This document shows positions 35,219 through 46,200 of a stretch of DNA of 64,000 nucleotides, in pieces (within the stretch, counting starts at the first letter, position 1; each line of letters starts with the position of its first letter). The DNA lies in NCBI RefSeq assembly GCF_003473485.1, contig NC_053043.1, forward strand, positions 7,016,001-7,080,000. The letters run 5' to 3'. The stretch is from Medicago truncatula. Lineage: Eukaryota; Streptophyta; Magnoliopsida; Fabales; Fabaceae. The translations under genes and the position numbers were made by a program. Below the pieces are notes generated by a model. It was given only the letters and a program-made list of their open reading frames with translations, was not told where the DNA came from and made no database searches.

Positions 35219-35524
35219 TCAATCATCTTCCTCATCACACAAATCAATTGGGTTGTCCTCGACAGTCCCTTGGGCACCTGCTTTTGGTTGAGGACCAAAA
35301 TAGCATGTCCTCCCGCTCCTCCTCAACCTCGAATGATTATACACCAGCACCTTCGAATTCTTCTTTTTGACGGATCCATCACATGTGATTCCGTGCCATG
35401 TCATCGGCAATTTTTCTTTCTTCTTGTCGTCACCCTCCTTTTTATTCAACTCAACGTTTCCCTGATTCTGAGACATATCTACATAAACAAATCGGTGATC
35501 AAAACCTACATCATGTCGTAACAC
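35219..35524 (-). CDS. Unrecognised 101-residue open frame inside the Mutator-like element
   Basis: I do not recognise the product. It is Lys-rich in the middle (KKEGDDKKKEKLP), has a possible HGITCDGSVKKK patch and ends in an acidic tail (NPIDLCDEEDD). An internal Met at residue 18 gives an alternative 84-residue start. It lies on the strand opposite to the transposase remnant and about 0.9 kb from the right inverted repeat. Acidic IDL-type tails are common in MULE-associated proteins, so it may be the C-terminus of an element-encoded or captured gene. No intron-exon model is possible from one exon. Confidence 0.35.
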   Translation of the reverse strand: MLRHDVGFDHRFVYVDMSQNQGNVELNKKEGDDKKKEKLPMTWHGITCDGSVKKKNSKVLVYNHSRLRRSGRTCYFGPQPKAGAQGTVEDNPIDLCDEEDD

Positions 35525-36224
35525 TTCTACAATAATTAATCAAAACCTAAACTAATCCTAAAAATTATACTGTAACTAATCGTAACAATTCTATCACAAA
35601 TTCATAACAACAAAATTTCATAACAAACCTAAACTATTCGCAACGATTATACAACAATTCATCTAATCCTAAAAATTCTACCATAATTTCATAACAATTC
35701 TACAATTCTAACAATCTAAACAATTCTAACCTAAACCTAACAATTCAAACAACCTAAACTTTCATAACATCAAAAAATCAATAAATCTCTATAATCGCAA
35801 CTTAACAAAAAAAAAAACTAACAAATCAATCACAAAATAGCAATGTAATAGGATGATGACAACTTACTTGATTTTGTGAGCGTAATTGACGTTGAATCCG
35901 CAACAATTGGGAAAAATGGCACCTTTTGATTTTCAATCAGCAACAATGGAGTTTTGGAAACTCCTATACTGTTCTGTTCATATAACAGAAAGCAACGACA
36001 GTTAACTGCCGTTGGAAGCCGGCGATTGTTAACTGCCGGCGCATAGCCTAACGGTTGTTAACTGCCGCTGGGGGTAAAAACGTTATTTACTTGTGTCAAT
36101 AGGAAATATTCATTGTCAAAAAAGCAATTTTCTTCCTTAACAAGTGCTCTAAAATATTTAACATATTGCAAACTTTCTTTTTACTTCTCTTGATTCAACA
36201 TCTGACTATTAACCACACGAGGAA

Positions 36225-36432
36225 GGCTAGCAACACACATTTTAACAAATTTTTCAATGCATTTTCTTTAATTGGTTAAAATTCACATGAGTCCTATCAA
36301 ATCATGTGGGTCATGTATAAATTTGATTGGTCCAATGTAAACCATATAAATTTGATGGGTCCAATGTAAATTTTAACCAATAAAAAAAATGTGTTGAAAA
36401 GTGTGTGTTAAAATGTGTGTTGCTGATATTTC
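36225..36432. mobile_element. MITE, 'GCTAGCAACAC' family, copy 3
   Basis: The left end GGCTAGCAACACACATTTTA pairs with a right end whose complement is ATCAGCAACACACATTTTAA. The inner arms AATTGGTTAAAATTCACATG and ATGTAAATTTTAACCAAT also pair. It inserted about 90 bp beyond the Mutator-like element. Confidence 0.75.
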
Positions 36433-36838
36433 TCTTGACCACACAACTAAGCTTTTGATTTTAAATTCATAAATCAAATTATCATTCCAGGAAATCAACA
36501 ACCGTCTGTTTTAATAAATTTATAAAACTGTAATTGGGGAACTAAGGAAGAAATTTAAACTATATTTTTCTTTTTTGCCATTTTACAGAGTAACCAAGGA
36601 AAAAATTTCGAATCACAAATCACCTACAATTACAGCTTCCCAACTAAAAAATGTACCTCTTAAAATGTGACCATGAGACTAGAACACTATCAGAGAGCTA
36701 ACATGTATAATGATACATAAAATACATTACAAACCACAACAGAAAAAAAAATAAAAATAATACAAATCGAGGACCAACGGAAAATAGAAAGTCATCCAAA
36801 ATCATCACTTGGAGTCTGGAAAGCATTCCATTACACTT

Positions 36839-39800
36839 CTAACATGTCTTGCAACTTTTCCTACAGTAGCCGGGAAGGCCTGAAGTTCCAACCATATATT
36901 CAGGATTCTTAGTGCATTCTCCAAGGGCAGCCCATCTTTCACAGCTTTCATGCTGATCAGTGCAGTCCCCTCCAGCTCCCACTGTCTTATCAAATGAGTC
37001 CACGTGAATCCATTTCGTTGCTGACCATTTCTCTCCTTCGATAACAGGGCATCCTGCATGAAGACTGAGAGTGTCTGGGATAGCATTTGGGTGGAGACTA
37101 AAGAATAGAAGTGCATCTCCTCTTCGAGGTTTCACTGTGAATTGTCCAGGGAAGGAAGGAAAGAAAAAAACAATTATTGAACATTATTCTCTCCTTACAG
37201 AATAATAGTATAATACAGAAGAAAAACCATAAAGTGACTTTATGTTCAGTTGCCCACCTGCGACTCCTTTTTTTCCACACTCAGAGAGATCTTCATCCGT
37301 TTCAGACAATTTATGACGGGGAGATTCCTGTAACTAGCATTATAAAGATATCAAAGTTAGCTACAAGAAGGGAAAATATTGAAAAGAAGAGTAATGCTTG
37401 CAACACTCTCTTTTGAACACTTTCTCTAATACTCACTCTCTTATTAGTTGAAATCATTGTGGGTCTATACTTTGAAAATTGAACTCACACAAAGTGGTAG
37501 AACATACCTTGATTTCATCCAATAAAAGAGTGAGTGCTAGAGAGAGTGTTGAAAAGTGAATGTTGCTAGCATTTCTTTTGAAAAGAATTATAATGGGTGA
37601 ATGCTTTTATGATTTATTCCTCAGCCAAAGGCTGGTTTTTATAGAGAGAATACAATTAATGTTCTCCTAGACTAGCCTAGAAACTTGTTACATTGGAAAA
37701 ATAACAACGGAATTCTCTAGACTTGACTAGAAAAGAATAGCATAGGGAACATCATAGGAAAATAAACAATTAATGTATTTTCCAACAGAAAAGAAAGGCA
37801 GAAACAGTTTCCCTTGCCAAGAAACTCCCAACTATTTGGTATGGAATTCATATTGAAGAAAATATTGCATCTCCTAAACATCTCCCTCAAAAAAGATGAG
37901 TAGTGTTCTTAGCATCCATTGTTCACTAGTTAAAATATTTGAGCACAGGGAAAAGTGGTAACCAGTCAAACACAAACTTTTCAAAAAAATTTGCTTCGTC
38001 TCTAGTCTAAAAATAGTTACTATCAAAATGATTATGAGCAACTAAAGAAAGACGAGAGATACTCAACATGAAGTCGTTAATAAAATCCTCAGACGAGACA
38101 ATTTGGCTCACCAAAAATCAAATAATTCATACTAATAAATTCAGTTTGCACAGAAAATTGCAGTGAATAAGGATCCAAGGTAGAGACTAGAGACCTCAAG
38201 GCTGTATAAGGAGATGCCAAAAAAAATTTGAAAAATTATAAATGCAGGGATTTACCAAAATTATGTTTTTAATTTTATGTAAACATGTGCATTAGATGCT
38301 AGACAAACCTCTGCATTAGGGAACACTGTTTCACCACCTTTGGTCACATTGGTGAGATACATGAGAACAGTAGCGACCCGGTGTCCACCCCGAGCTATAT
38401 TAACTTTATCAGCAAAGTAATCATAATGTGGATCATATTTCTGCCCGTGCTCATATCTTAATACTTGTATGTCTTCGCCATTTTCTGAAATTCAGTAGAC
38501 AAATACTGTAAGCAATTGGTCATTGCCTCCATGTTCTTATTTTTTTCTATTTTATGTATTGGGCAGGGGGAGGGTGGAGGGAAAGAGAAGCTGGAAATGT
38601 ATTTAACTGATTAATGATCATGCTAATTTGTGAAGATTTTGTTATGGTACATGATATTATAAAAGATTGTTTGCATAAGAGAACTAGTGAATAACAACTT
38701 AAGACTAAATTACTCTTCGGTCTCGAATGATACGAACGCAATACTTCTTAATTTGGTCTCTCTATTCCGACTTTCTCCAGTAAACTTTGAATGTTTGAAG
38801 TTCTATTAAATATAATTAGTAGCCAATCAAATGCTCGATGGGAGTGGGACCATACCCAGGGGAGAAAAGGGTACTAGACTAATGATTTCTGTCTTTCCAT
38901 ATAAACTAAGGCTCCGTTTGACCCGGCTTTTTTACGGTCTAAAAGCTACTTTGAAAACAAAGTTAAAACTAAGAGCTTTACAAATAAAGTTAAAGTTGTT
39001 TGGTAAAAAACAATCTCTTTTACCTTAGTTTTTTTAGTTTTTTGTAAAAATAAAGTTATTTTTTAGTTAAAAGTTGTGTGGTAAAATAAGTTTATAAAGC
39101 TTTTATCTTGTAATAAATTACTAGTAGTAGTATGCAAAGGTCTTGGATCATAATAATAGAATCAATTGCACATGGACGCAAGTGATCTACCATTCATGCA
39201 TGTGACATTGTAACCAAAAAAATTCATGTACGTGACACAAGGATTCAGAAAAATAATATTGAAACAAAATAATACAGAAACAAGGAAGGTCATAACAAAA
39301 TAATATTGAAATAAAATAAAAAATAAGAAAAGTGTGGCAGCATGGTTCGAAGACAGAACCAATAAAATTAGTGCCGAAAAGTAGTTTTTTTTTTTTTTTG
39401 AATAAGCCGAAAAGTAGTTCTAAAGTTGGTTTCAACAGTGCCACAAGCTCATTTCTTTCATTTTTCTTCATTAGAAAAAAGTACTTGTTTTTATTAAGTG
39501 CTTAATTTAAATTATGTTTGGCCTGCCTTCTCCTTAAAAGTTTAGAAAAGTAGAAAAAAAAGCTAGGCCAAACGGTACCTAAGTTCTTTCTACATTGAGA
39601 TGTACAGATTGGACAAGTAATATAGGGCCCGTTAAAAAACTAAACTCAATGCTAAAAGTGGAAAATTAGCACAGAACATAATTTAATGGAGTTGGTTTGA
39701 AACCTTCAAAAACTGATATTAAGTAAATTTGTACGTAACATATAAGTAGTTAAATGCAATAGATAACAACAGTTTCCTTATTAAACAATTACATGACAAT

Positions 39801-41488
39801 AGTTTTGTTTTGTGTAGCATTATTATTTAACTGGTACAAGTTCAAAGTTCATACAGGCATTTTATTGGAAGCTTAGATGAATATAGACTTGCAATAACAA
39901 TGCCAAAATTCATCATAGTCAAACTCAAAACAGGTAATAGGCTTTCCTGATATGTAGAATCAGACTTAAGAAACTTTAAATGGCTACGGTACACATACAG
40001 ATGGAAGAGATAGATTGGGGCCCTCAGCCCTGTAATTTTCGTATATCATAATAACTCAAACCTAAAATTAGAATCACTGATTCACAGTTCATTCCTGAAT
40101 TCATTTGCCTCAAATTCCCACTCATTTTAATTGTTTATATATCAGGCCAAAACAAATGGTTTGTGTAACAGTGTTTAAACATAGAACAAGAAAAACCAAC
40201 AAAATTAGCAATAAGTTCAGCAGCATCTGGAAGAATGCCACAGATTTTAATCATGACTCTGTATATGCCGTACCTTTTGGAAGAAAGGTCCATGATGAAA
40301 TCTTGTCCTCAATACCAGAAACAATGGCGTCCTATAAAATAACCAAACAGATTAAGGTAAAAGGATCATAGAATTCAGAAAGTACTATTGCTTTTTGTAT
40401 GAATAAAAAATGGGTCATGTTAACCAGGGGCACTGGTTAAGGAAACTAAAAAAGGAAATTTAAAGTGAAAATAACACTTTTTATGCTTTTTAGGAGTTGA
40501 CACCACAAGTTCCAATGTAATACTTTCTATATTTGATTCCTTAACTAGTGCCCCGGGGGCACCGGTTAACATTTCCTATAAAGAATTGATCCCAACTAAC
40601 AACAGAAAAACCAAAAAATCTCCCACAGTTTTTACACTACCAGCAAAAACTCAGACAACTTACAAACAGCAATCCAAATATTCTCCCAAACATCTCATGT
40701 TATTCTTCTACAAAATCCCAGTTCACAGCATTGCTCTTTCACAAAAAGGAGAAGACACGAGCTTGTGTCTAACATCACTTAATTCACAACCAATAAAAAG
40801 AAAATTTGACCTTCAAAACCAAACAGAAATCCCAGAACACAAAGTCTATGTAATTGAGATTAATTGATTATAGTTAGGGTTACAAATCAATCCTGATATG
40901 CATTTAAAACCATATCAATGATCACAATGCGACTACCACTATTTAAAACCCAATGGAAGTATAGGTTATTAATTAAGGTTTTGAAAAATAGTTAAATATT
41001 CTCGATAATGATAATAATAAGAAAAAAGACCGAAATAATGAATTTGCAAATAGAATTGAAAACAAAACCAAACCTTATTCTTAGAAATGAACATTCCAGA
41101 ACTGGTTCTAACTTCACTCAATTTACTCTCACCGGACAAATTATCAGCCACCGCAGATCTCTTAAGCTCCGATTTTGCAATCGAAATCAAATGATCGCAT
41201 TCCAAATCAGTCAAGAAACCTTTGTAAACAAAAGCTCTGCATCACATCAAAATCAATAACTATTATTAAATTGAATTCGCTAGCTACACATTTTTATAAC
41301 AAAAATTTAGAATTGAATTTGAGAAGCAAATAGAGAGAAAGAGACCTTGGTTTCCATGAAACTTGTTTGACCTTAGTAGGATCGATGATCGCACTCGTGC
41401 CTGCGTAGGAACCTAATGCGAAGTGGATTTTGCAGATCAATAACAATGGTACTATTATTGAACACCAAACCCTACAAATCACACTCAT
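36839..41488 (-). CDS. P4H: Prolyl 4-hydroxylase with C-terminal ShKT domain, 6 exons, 301 aa
   Basis: 2-oxoglutarate/Fe(II) dioxygenase that hydroxylates peptidyl proline in the ER/Golgi, as needed for extensins and arabinogalactan proteins. Exons on the minus strand: 41488-41346, 41236-41074, 40331-40274, 38484-38309, 37327-37258, 37134-36839. All phases agree. A hydrophobic signal anchor covers residues about 10-26 (IIVPLLLICKIHFALG), as in type II membrane P4Hs. The iron ligands are His141 and Asp143 (PHYDYF) and His229 (LHAGCPV). The 2-oxoglutarate-binding Lys is Lys239, ten residues after the distal His as in the Chlamydomonas enzyme. A six-cysteine ShKT module (about residues 260-301) ends RKSCKTC. 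The length matches plant P4Hs of about 300. Closest in memory is At5g18900 (P4H4), which is next to At5g18910 and the nucleosidase genes. Introns 2-4 carry MITEs. Confidence 0.95.
37393..37574. mobile_element. MITE, 'AACACTCTC' family, in P4H intron 4
   Basis: The left end AATGCTTGCAACACTCTC pairs with the right end whose complement is AATGCTAGCAACATTCAC. The inner block (AATACTCACTCTCTTATTAG with complement in CTAATAAAAGAGTGAGTGCT-like order) matches the 8970-9162 copy. Confidence 0.75.
38908..39582. mobile_element. hAT-like MITE in P4H intron 3
   Basis: The left end AAGGCTCCGTTTGACCCGGC pairs with the right end, whose complement is TTAGGTACCGTTTGGCCTAG. The interior is AT-rich and non-coding. 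I could not fix the target duplication. Confidence 0.65.
40412..40576. mobile_element. MITE, 'GTTAACCGGTGCC' family, copy in P4H intron 2
   Basis: The left end GGGTCATGTTAACCAGGGGC (with CACTGGTTAAG after it) and the right end (CCCCGGGGGCACCGGTTAAC then ATTTCC) pair as in 27671-27865. It is about 165 bp, slightly shorter than its relatives. Confidence 0.75.
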
Positions 41489-43278
41489 TTCTTTTTCCTT
41501 TTTAATTTCTTACTATTCAAAGTTCGGTTTATAGCTTATGCAACTATTACTCAAAAAAACAAAGAAAGAAAAGCTTATGTTATGCAACCTGTTAATGCTC
41601 ACTTTATCTGATATGAATAAATAAATAAAGTTAGACTTTTAAGTACTTACTATTGTCTTAATTACTGTATATAGTAGTTATTGTCATAACCCATTTAATG
41701 GAACTCTATAACTTTGATTTGCAGTTTTTTATTTAATACAAAAAGTTTAGATGTGTTAGATTCATCAAGATGAAAGTATACTAAAAGAACTTGTTTGAGA
41801 CTTTCGAAATTTAAAGGATTACTTTAGAAAAAAACAAAAAACTTAAAGATCTTTAAATGCATTTGACCTAAAATCAAAACTAAACCAATTCATTAGCAAT
41901 AATATATTTATTTTTTCATTACAAAGAAGCATAAGCCCAACAATAATCATTTGAATATGAGAAAAATAGGATACACACGGAGTTTACTTTATCGTCTAAT
42001 AACAACGTGTATACAGTTCAATTACTCGACTACATCTTATTTTAATGGTATGGTAGGAAAAAATAGTTGATTCATATTTGATGTTAGTGTAAAATCAATT
42101 TAAACCGATAAAACATATTCATTGACCTATTTGAATATTTATTTCAAGAGGTTAATTTTTGCGCATTGACGATGTAAATATTTTCTACGCATATATCCTA
42201 TCAAATCATGTCAACTGGGTATTTGTAATGATATTTTATGAACTTACCTAAAATAGTGATATTATGAAGTGATTTGATTAAATATAAGTGTAAAAATGTT
42301 TACATTATCGATGTATCAACGCATTTCCTTAAGTACTTTATGTATGATTCTTAACTTAACATACTTATGATTTCCTCAAATATATAACTTTGTCAAAGTT
42401 TATGGTAATCACAAATGTATATTTTAAGTAAAAAACCATGCGAAAAACATTTAAGGAAATGCATCTAATTTTTGTCCTTAAATTCATGTTACAGTATTAA
42501 TAAAGAGAAGAAAAATAGCCATAGATGTGATAACCTGAACTAAAGCCTAAACAAAGGAAGTACCTCTTGTGAAGGAAGAAATCTCTATGTAAAAAGAGGA
42601 ATAAAAAATAGTTTCTATTAAATGTCTTTCTATGCCATATTTGCTGGATTGACAAAAACTTGTGAGACATTACACATTTTACCTTGCGACATAGGTGATT
42701 TTGTTAAGTATAATAATAAAGATATGTTAATCTTTACAGTTTTTGAAGTAAGATTATAATAATTTCTTAAATAATAGTACAGTAATTTATTTCTTTTTGG
42801 AGTATGTTTGTTATAATATAAAATAAATTATGTCACAAGTATGTAATAATCACAATAGTATTTTCTATTCAACTAAAAAAGGTAAATAATTGTGAAAATT
42901 AAATACAAACCACTTGACAGAATTAAAAGATTTCAGGATTTCTTAAATACAATTGCTTGCTAAAGAAGGTATGTCCAATTCATTTTAATCACGTCAGCTC
43001 TTTGAATAAGATGAAAAAGTACAGTCCCCATTTAGGCAGGAAAGGTTAATTGGGACTCACAAATTACACCCTAAACCATTTTGATTAAATAAAATACATG
43101 CTTCATGCACATGTGGTTCTGCCTCTTTATCTCTTTTTGTGTCTGTTGTTAACTTCTTTAATCAATGTTCTGGCCAACACTAAATCCACAAGTGGAATCA
43201 GCTCATATTCATGTACATCACTTCCTTTAATGTAAACTTTTGTAGTTCTATGCATCTGAATCAATCACAAACCATAAT
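41489..43278. other. Intergenic between P4H and RLCK, no gene seen
   Basis: Presumed P4H promoter (minus-strand gene reads away from here) and the 3' flank of the kinase gene. AT-rich, with no recognisable repeat or coding unit beyond scattered short frames. Confidence 0.5.
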
Positions 43279-46200
43279 CTAATTTGGATTGCTGGGGCCT
43301 AAAATCGTCTCCATATATCGATCCCTGTCGCTCAAAAACTTCGTTGAGTTGTAATCTTCTGCAGCATATAGTTCTTCTGAGTACGTCCTATGAAGTTTCG
43401 ATTTCTGCCTCTCTTTCAAAATTCTCAAACTCTCTTCTTCACCTCTTAGTATCTGTACGACCTGTATTGGTTCAAGAAAAATATATTAGTAAGATCCTCA
43501 ACAATGCATCAATTTTGCTTCTATGATTCTTTTTTCGTGTTAGTAAGGTGTTTACTGGCGTCAACTCACTAACTGTATGCTTGGAAACATGGTAGCTCAC
43601 CTTGAAAAGAGTATTGGGCGTGAGGGGTGTGGGAAAAATCCTTCACTTTGGATAGATAAGACTCTTGAGAGGAGTTTATAAAGAGGAGACAATCCTCACC
43701 TTACAAGCCAAGCCGGTTTTATAAGGTGAGGATTGCCTCCTCTTTATAAACTCTTCTCAAGAGTCTTATCTATCCGATGTGGGACTTGGATTTTTCCCAA
43801 TAGATGTAGCTTTTGTCATCATGGAAAAATGATTTCCAAGAGACACTAAGTTTTTCTTTCCAGCAAAATTATTAGAATTTAATTTTGTCAAACTTTTTTT
43901 GCTTGCAAACCTCAATTCGATTAGAACTGACGTAAAACTAGCCTTTGCATTCAGAGCCGGCCCAACACTTATTGAGGCTTAAAGCGAACTCAAAAGAGCG
44001 GTCGTGACAAAAAATAGAGGTATTTTTAATCTTCATAATACTTTTACCAACTTGGACCTTGGGTAGGCCATGTTTGTTTTAGATTGAAAAATTTACACTA
44101 AATTTTACATCAAATGAGTAATATCCAAAGGTAAATCATTTCACTTCAAACTCAATTGTAATGAAATCAATTTATAAAAATCTATTCCATTTAAAATACT
44201 TGGATAAGCAAATAGATATGGTAAAAATTAGTTTTAGTTAGGAAGATACTTGGATAAGCAAATATGCAATATGAAACTCATATATAGAAAGTACATGCCT
44301 GACTCATATGCGGTCGCTGTATTGAGGACTGATCTATACACATAGAAGCAGCTAATATTACAAGTTTCATCTGTTCTGCATCATAAGCATCATCCAAAAC
44401 TGGATCAACTAGCTCTTTGATGTTATTACTAGTTAGCAAAGGTTTTGCCTGCCACATTTATTTTTCATAAGAGTGTATAAGAATTGACCTTTTCAACATC
44501 AAGATGATCAATAAACAGAATGCAATAGCAGACACTTACCCACATCACCAGACTTTTTTGTGAACTATCCAAAGCTTGTCTCCCAGTAATGAGCTCCAAT
44601 AATAGTACACCATAAGCATATACATCAGTTTTTTCATCTACTATACCATGCATGAAGAATTCAGGAGGAAGATAGCTGTTTTGACATTCACCAGAAGAAA
44701 AATTTGTTATAAGTTAAATACTAGGTGAAAAGAGTACTGAAAATGTGAAGAACTTGTGAAGCTGCTAAAAGATACAAACCCAAATGTGCCTTCCACTTTG
44801 GAGACAGTATGGTGAGTCCATTGATCAGGTAACCACTTTGCAAGCCCAAAATCAGATATCTGGTTTAAGATTGGAGTTAAAATTGTTACAAGAAACTTAG
44901 ATGAAACAAAAGTGCATCTTTGGATTGACAATGAGTTTGACAGAATCAGGTGTCCTTCGTGATTTTGGCGAAAGTTACATTTTGAAACTTCAACAAAATC
45001 ATGTTAATGTGATTTTGGTAAACGCACAAATTGTTGTTGATTTAGAATATAAGAATTATAATATTTGCTGAAAAATGCATGTTTCATAAAGAATCAGATT
45101 TGTGAGTCATAAGAAGGACCTGAGGCTCAAAGTCCTCTGAGAGAAGTATATTAGAAGCTTTGATATCTTTGTGAATAATCCTTCTTTGACATCCCTCATG
45201 CAGATAGTGAAGACCCTCAGCAGTCCCCAAAGTAATCCTATATCTAAGGCTCCAATTCAGTTTCTCTCTAGGTCCTGAAATCCATAAAAGGAAAGAAATC
45301 AACCTTAATTAAGTGATTATCATATAAGATTGTGTAAGTTTTTTCTATAACAAAAGATAAAATAAAGTCAAATTATTTTCTTACTAGTTATAAGTTGTTT
45401 TCATAAGCTATCTTGAAGAGTTTATAGAAATAAGATGAAAACAATTTAATCATGAACATGTCATGAGAAGTTTCTATAAGCTCTCTCAAACAATCTCGTA
45501 GGTGATTATATCAGTAGATAAGTTCAAATAAGTTAATTCAAAAAGACTCTTGGATTTGCAAAGAAATAGAAATTTTGAAACATACCGTAGAGTAAGGATG
45601 ACAAGCTTCCATGAGGAGACAATTGAAGAACAAGAAACATTCCACCTTCAACACCATATCCAATCAATCTAGCAATATTGGGGTGATCCACATGCACTAT
45701 AATGCCAAGCTCAGACAAAAAGTCTGCAGTCATTTCTTCTTGGCAACCTCTTGTCAACCTTTTAATGGCAACAAAGTTTCCATCTTCCAGTTTTCCTAAG
45801 TAAACCTCGGCATAGCCTCCCTCCCCAATCAAATTATCTTCAAAAATAAATACATAAAACCTTATAAGTCTAACAAGCTATGACAAAACACAGACACGGC
45901 ACCGGCACAGGTCCAACTACTTTGACTACAAGATTATTTCATTTAGGGTAAGAGTTGTGAGTTTGATCAGTCGTTTTGAAATCTTTGAAACGGCACCGGC
46001 ACAGGTGAACACATAAGTGATTGAATATAATCAAACTTATCGGTGCCTGACACTAACACGTGTCAGGCAATGAGCACATATTCAATCTAAAGTGTCGATG
46101 TGACATACCTTGGCTAAAGTCATTGGTTGCAGCTTGGATTTCTGCGAGAGTGAAATTTTTCCATGAAGATTTGAAGCACATAAACTCAGAATCAAAAGAA

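Larger units (their letters stand above)
33236..36132. mobile_element. Mutator-like element (2,897 bp) with long terminal inverted repeats and 9-bp target duplication
   Basis: Inverted repeats of about 170 bp bound the element. The left starts GAAAATTGCTTTTCTGA and the right (complement) starts GAAAATTGCTTTTTTGA. Both continue through CCTATTGACACAAGTAAAT and several GCAGTTAAC modules. Exact 9-mers TTCCTTAAC lie at 33227-33235 and 36133-36141. Inside are a decayed transposase N-terminus (+), a 128-bp tandem duplication, two adjacent long hairpins, and one open frame on the minus strand. No transposase catalytic region is present, so the element is non-autonomous. Confidence 0.9.

Noticed and set aside
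43284..43526. Plus-strand 80-codon frame in the kinase 3' region
   Set aside because: Antisense of the last RLCK exon (VVQILRG...RTYSEEL), which is the true coding strand.
45611..45799. Plus-strand frame across the kinase exon
   Set aside because: Antisense shadow of RLCK exon 4, which has clear kinase motifs on the minus strand.
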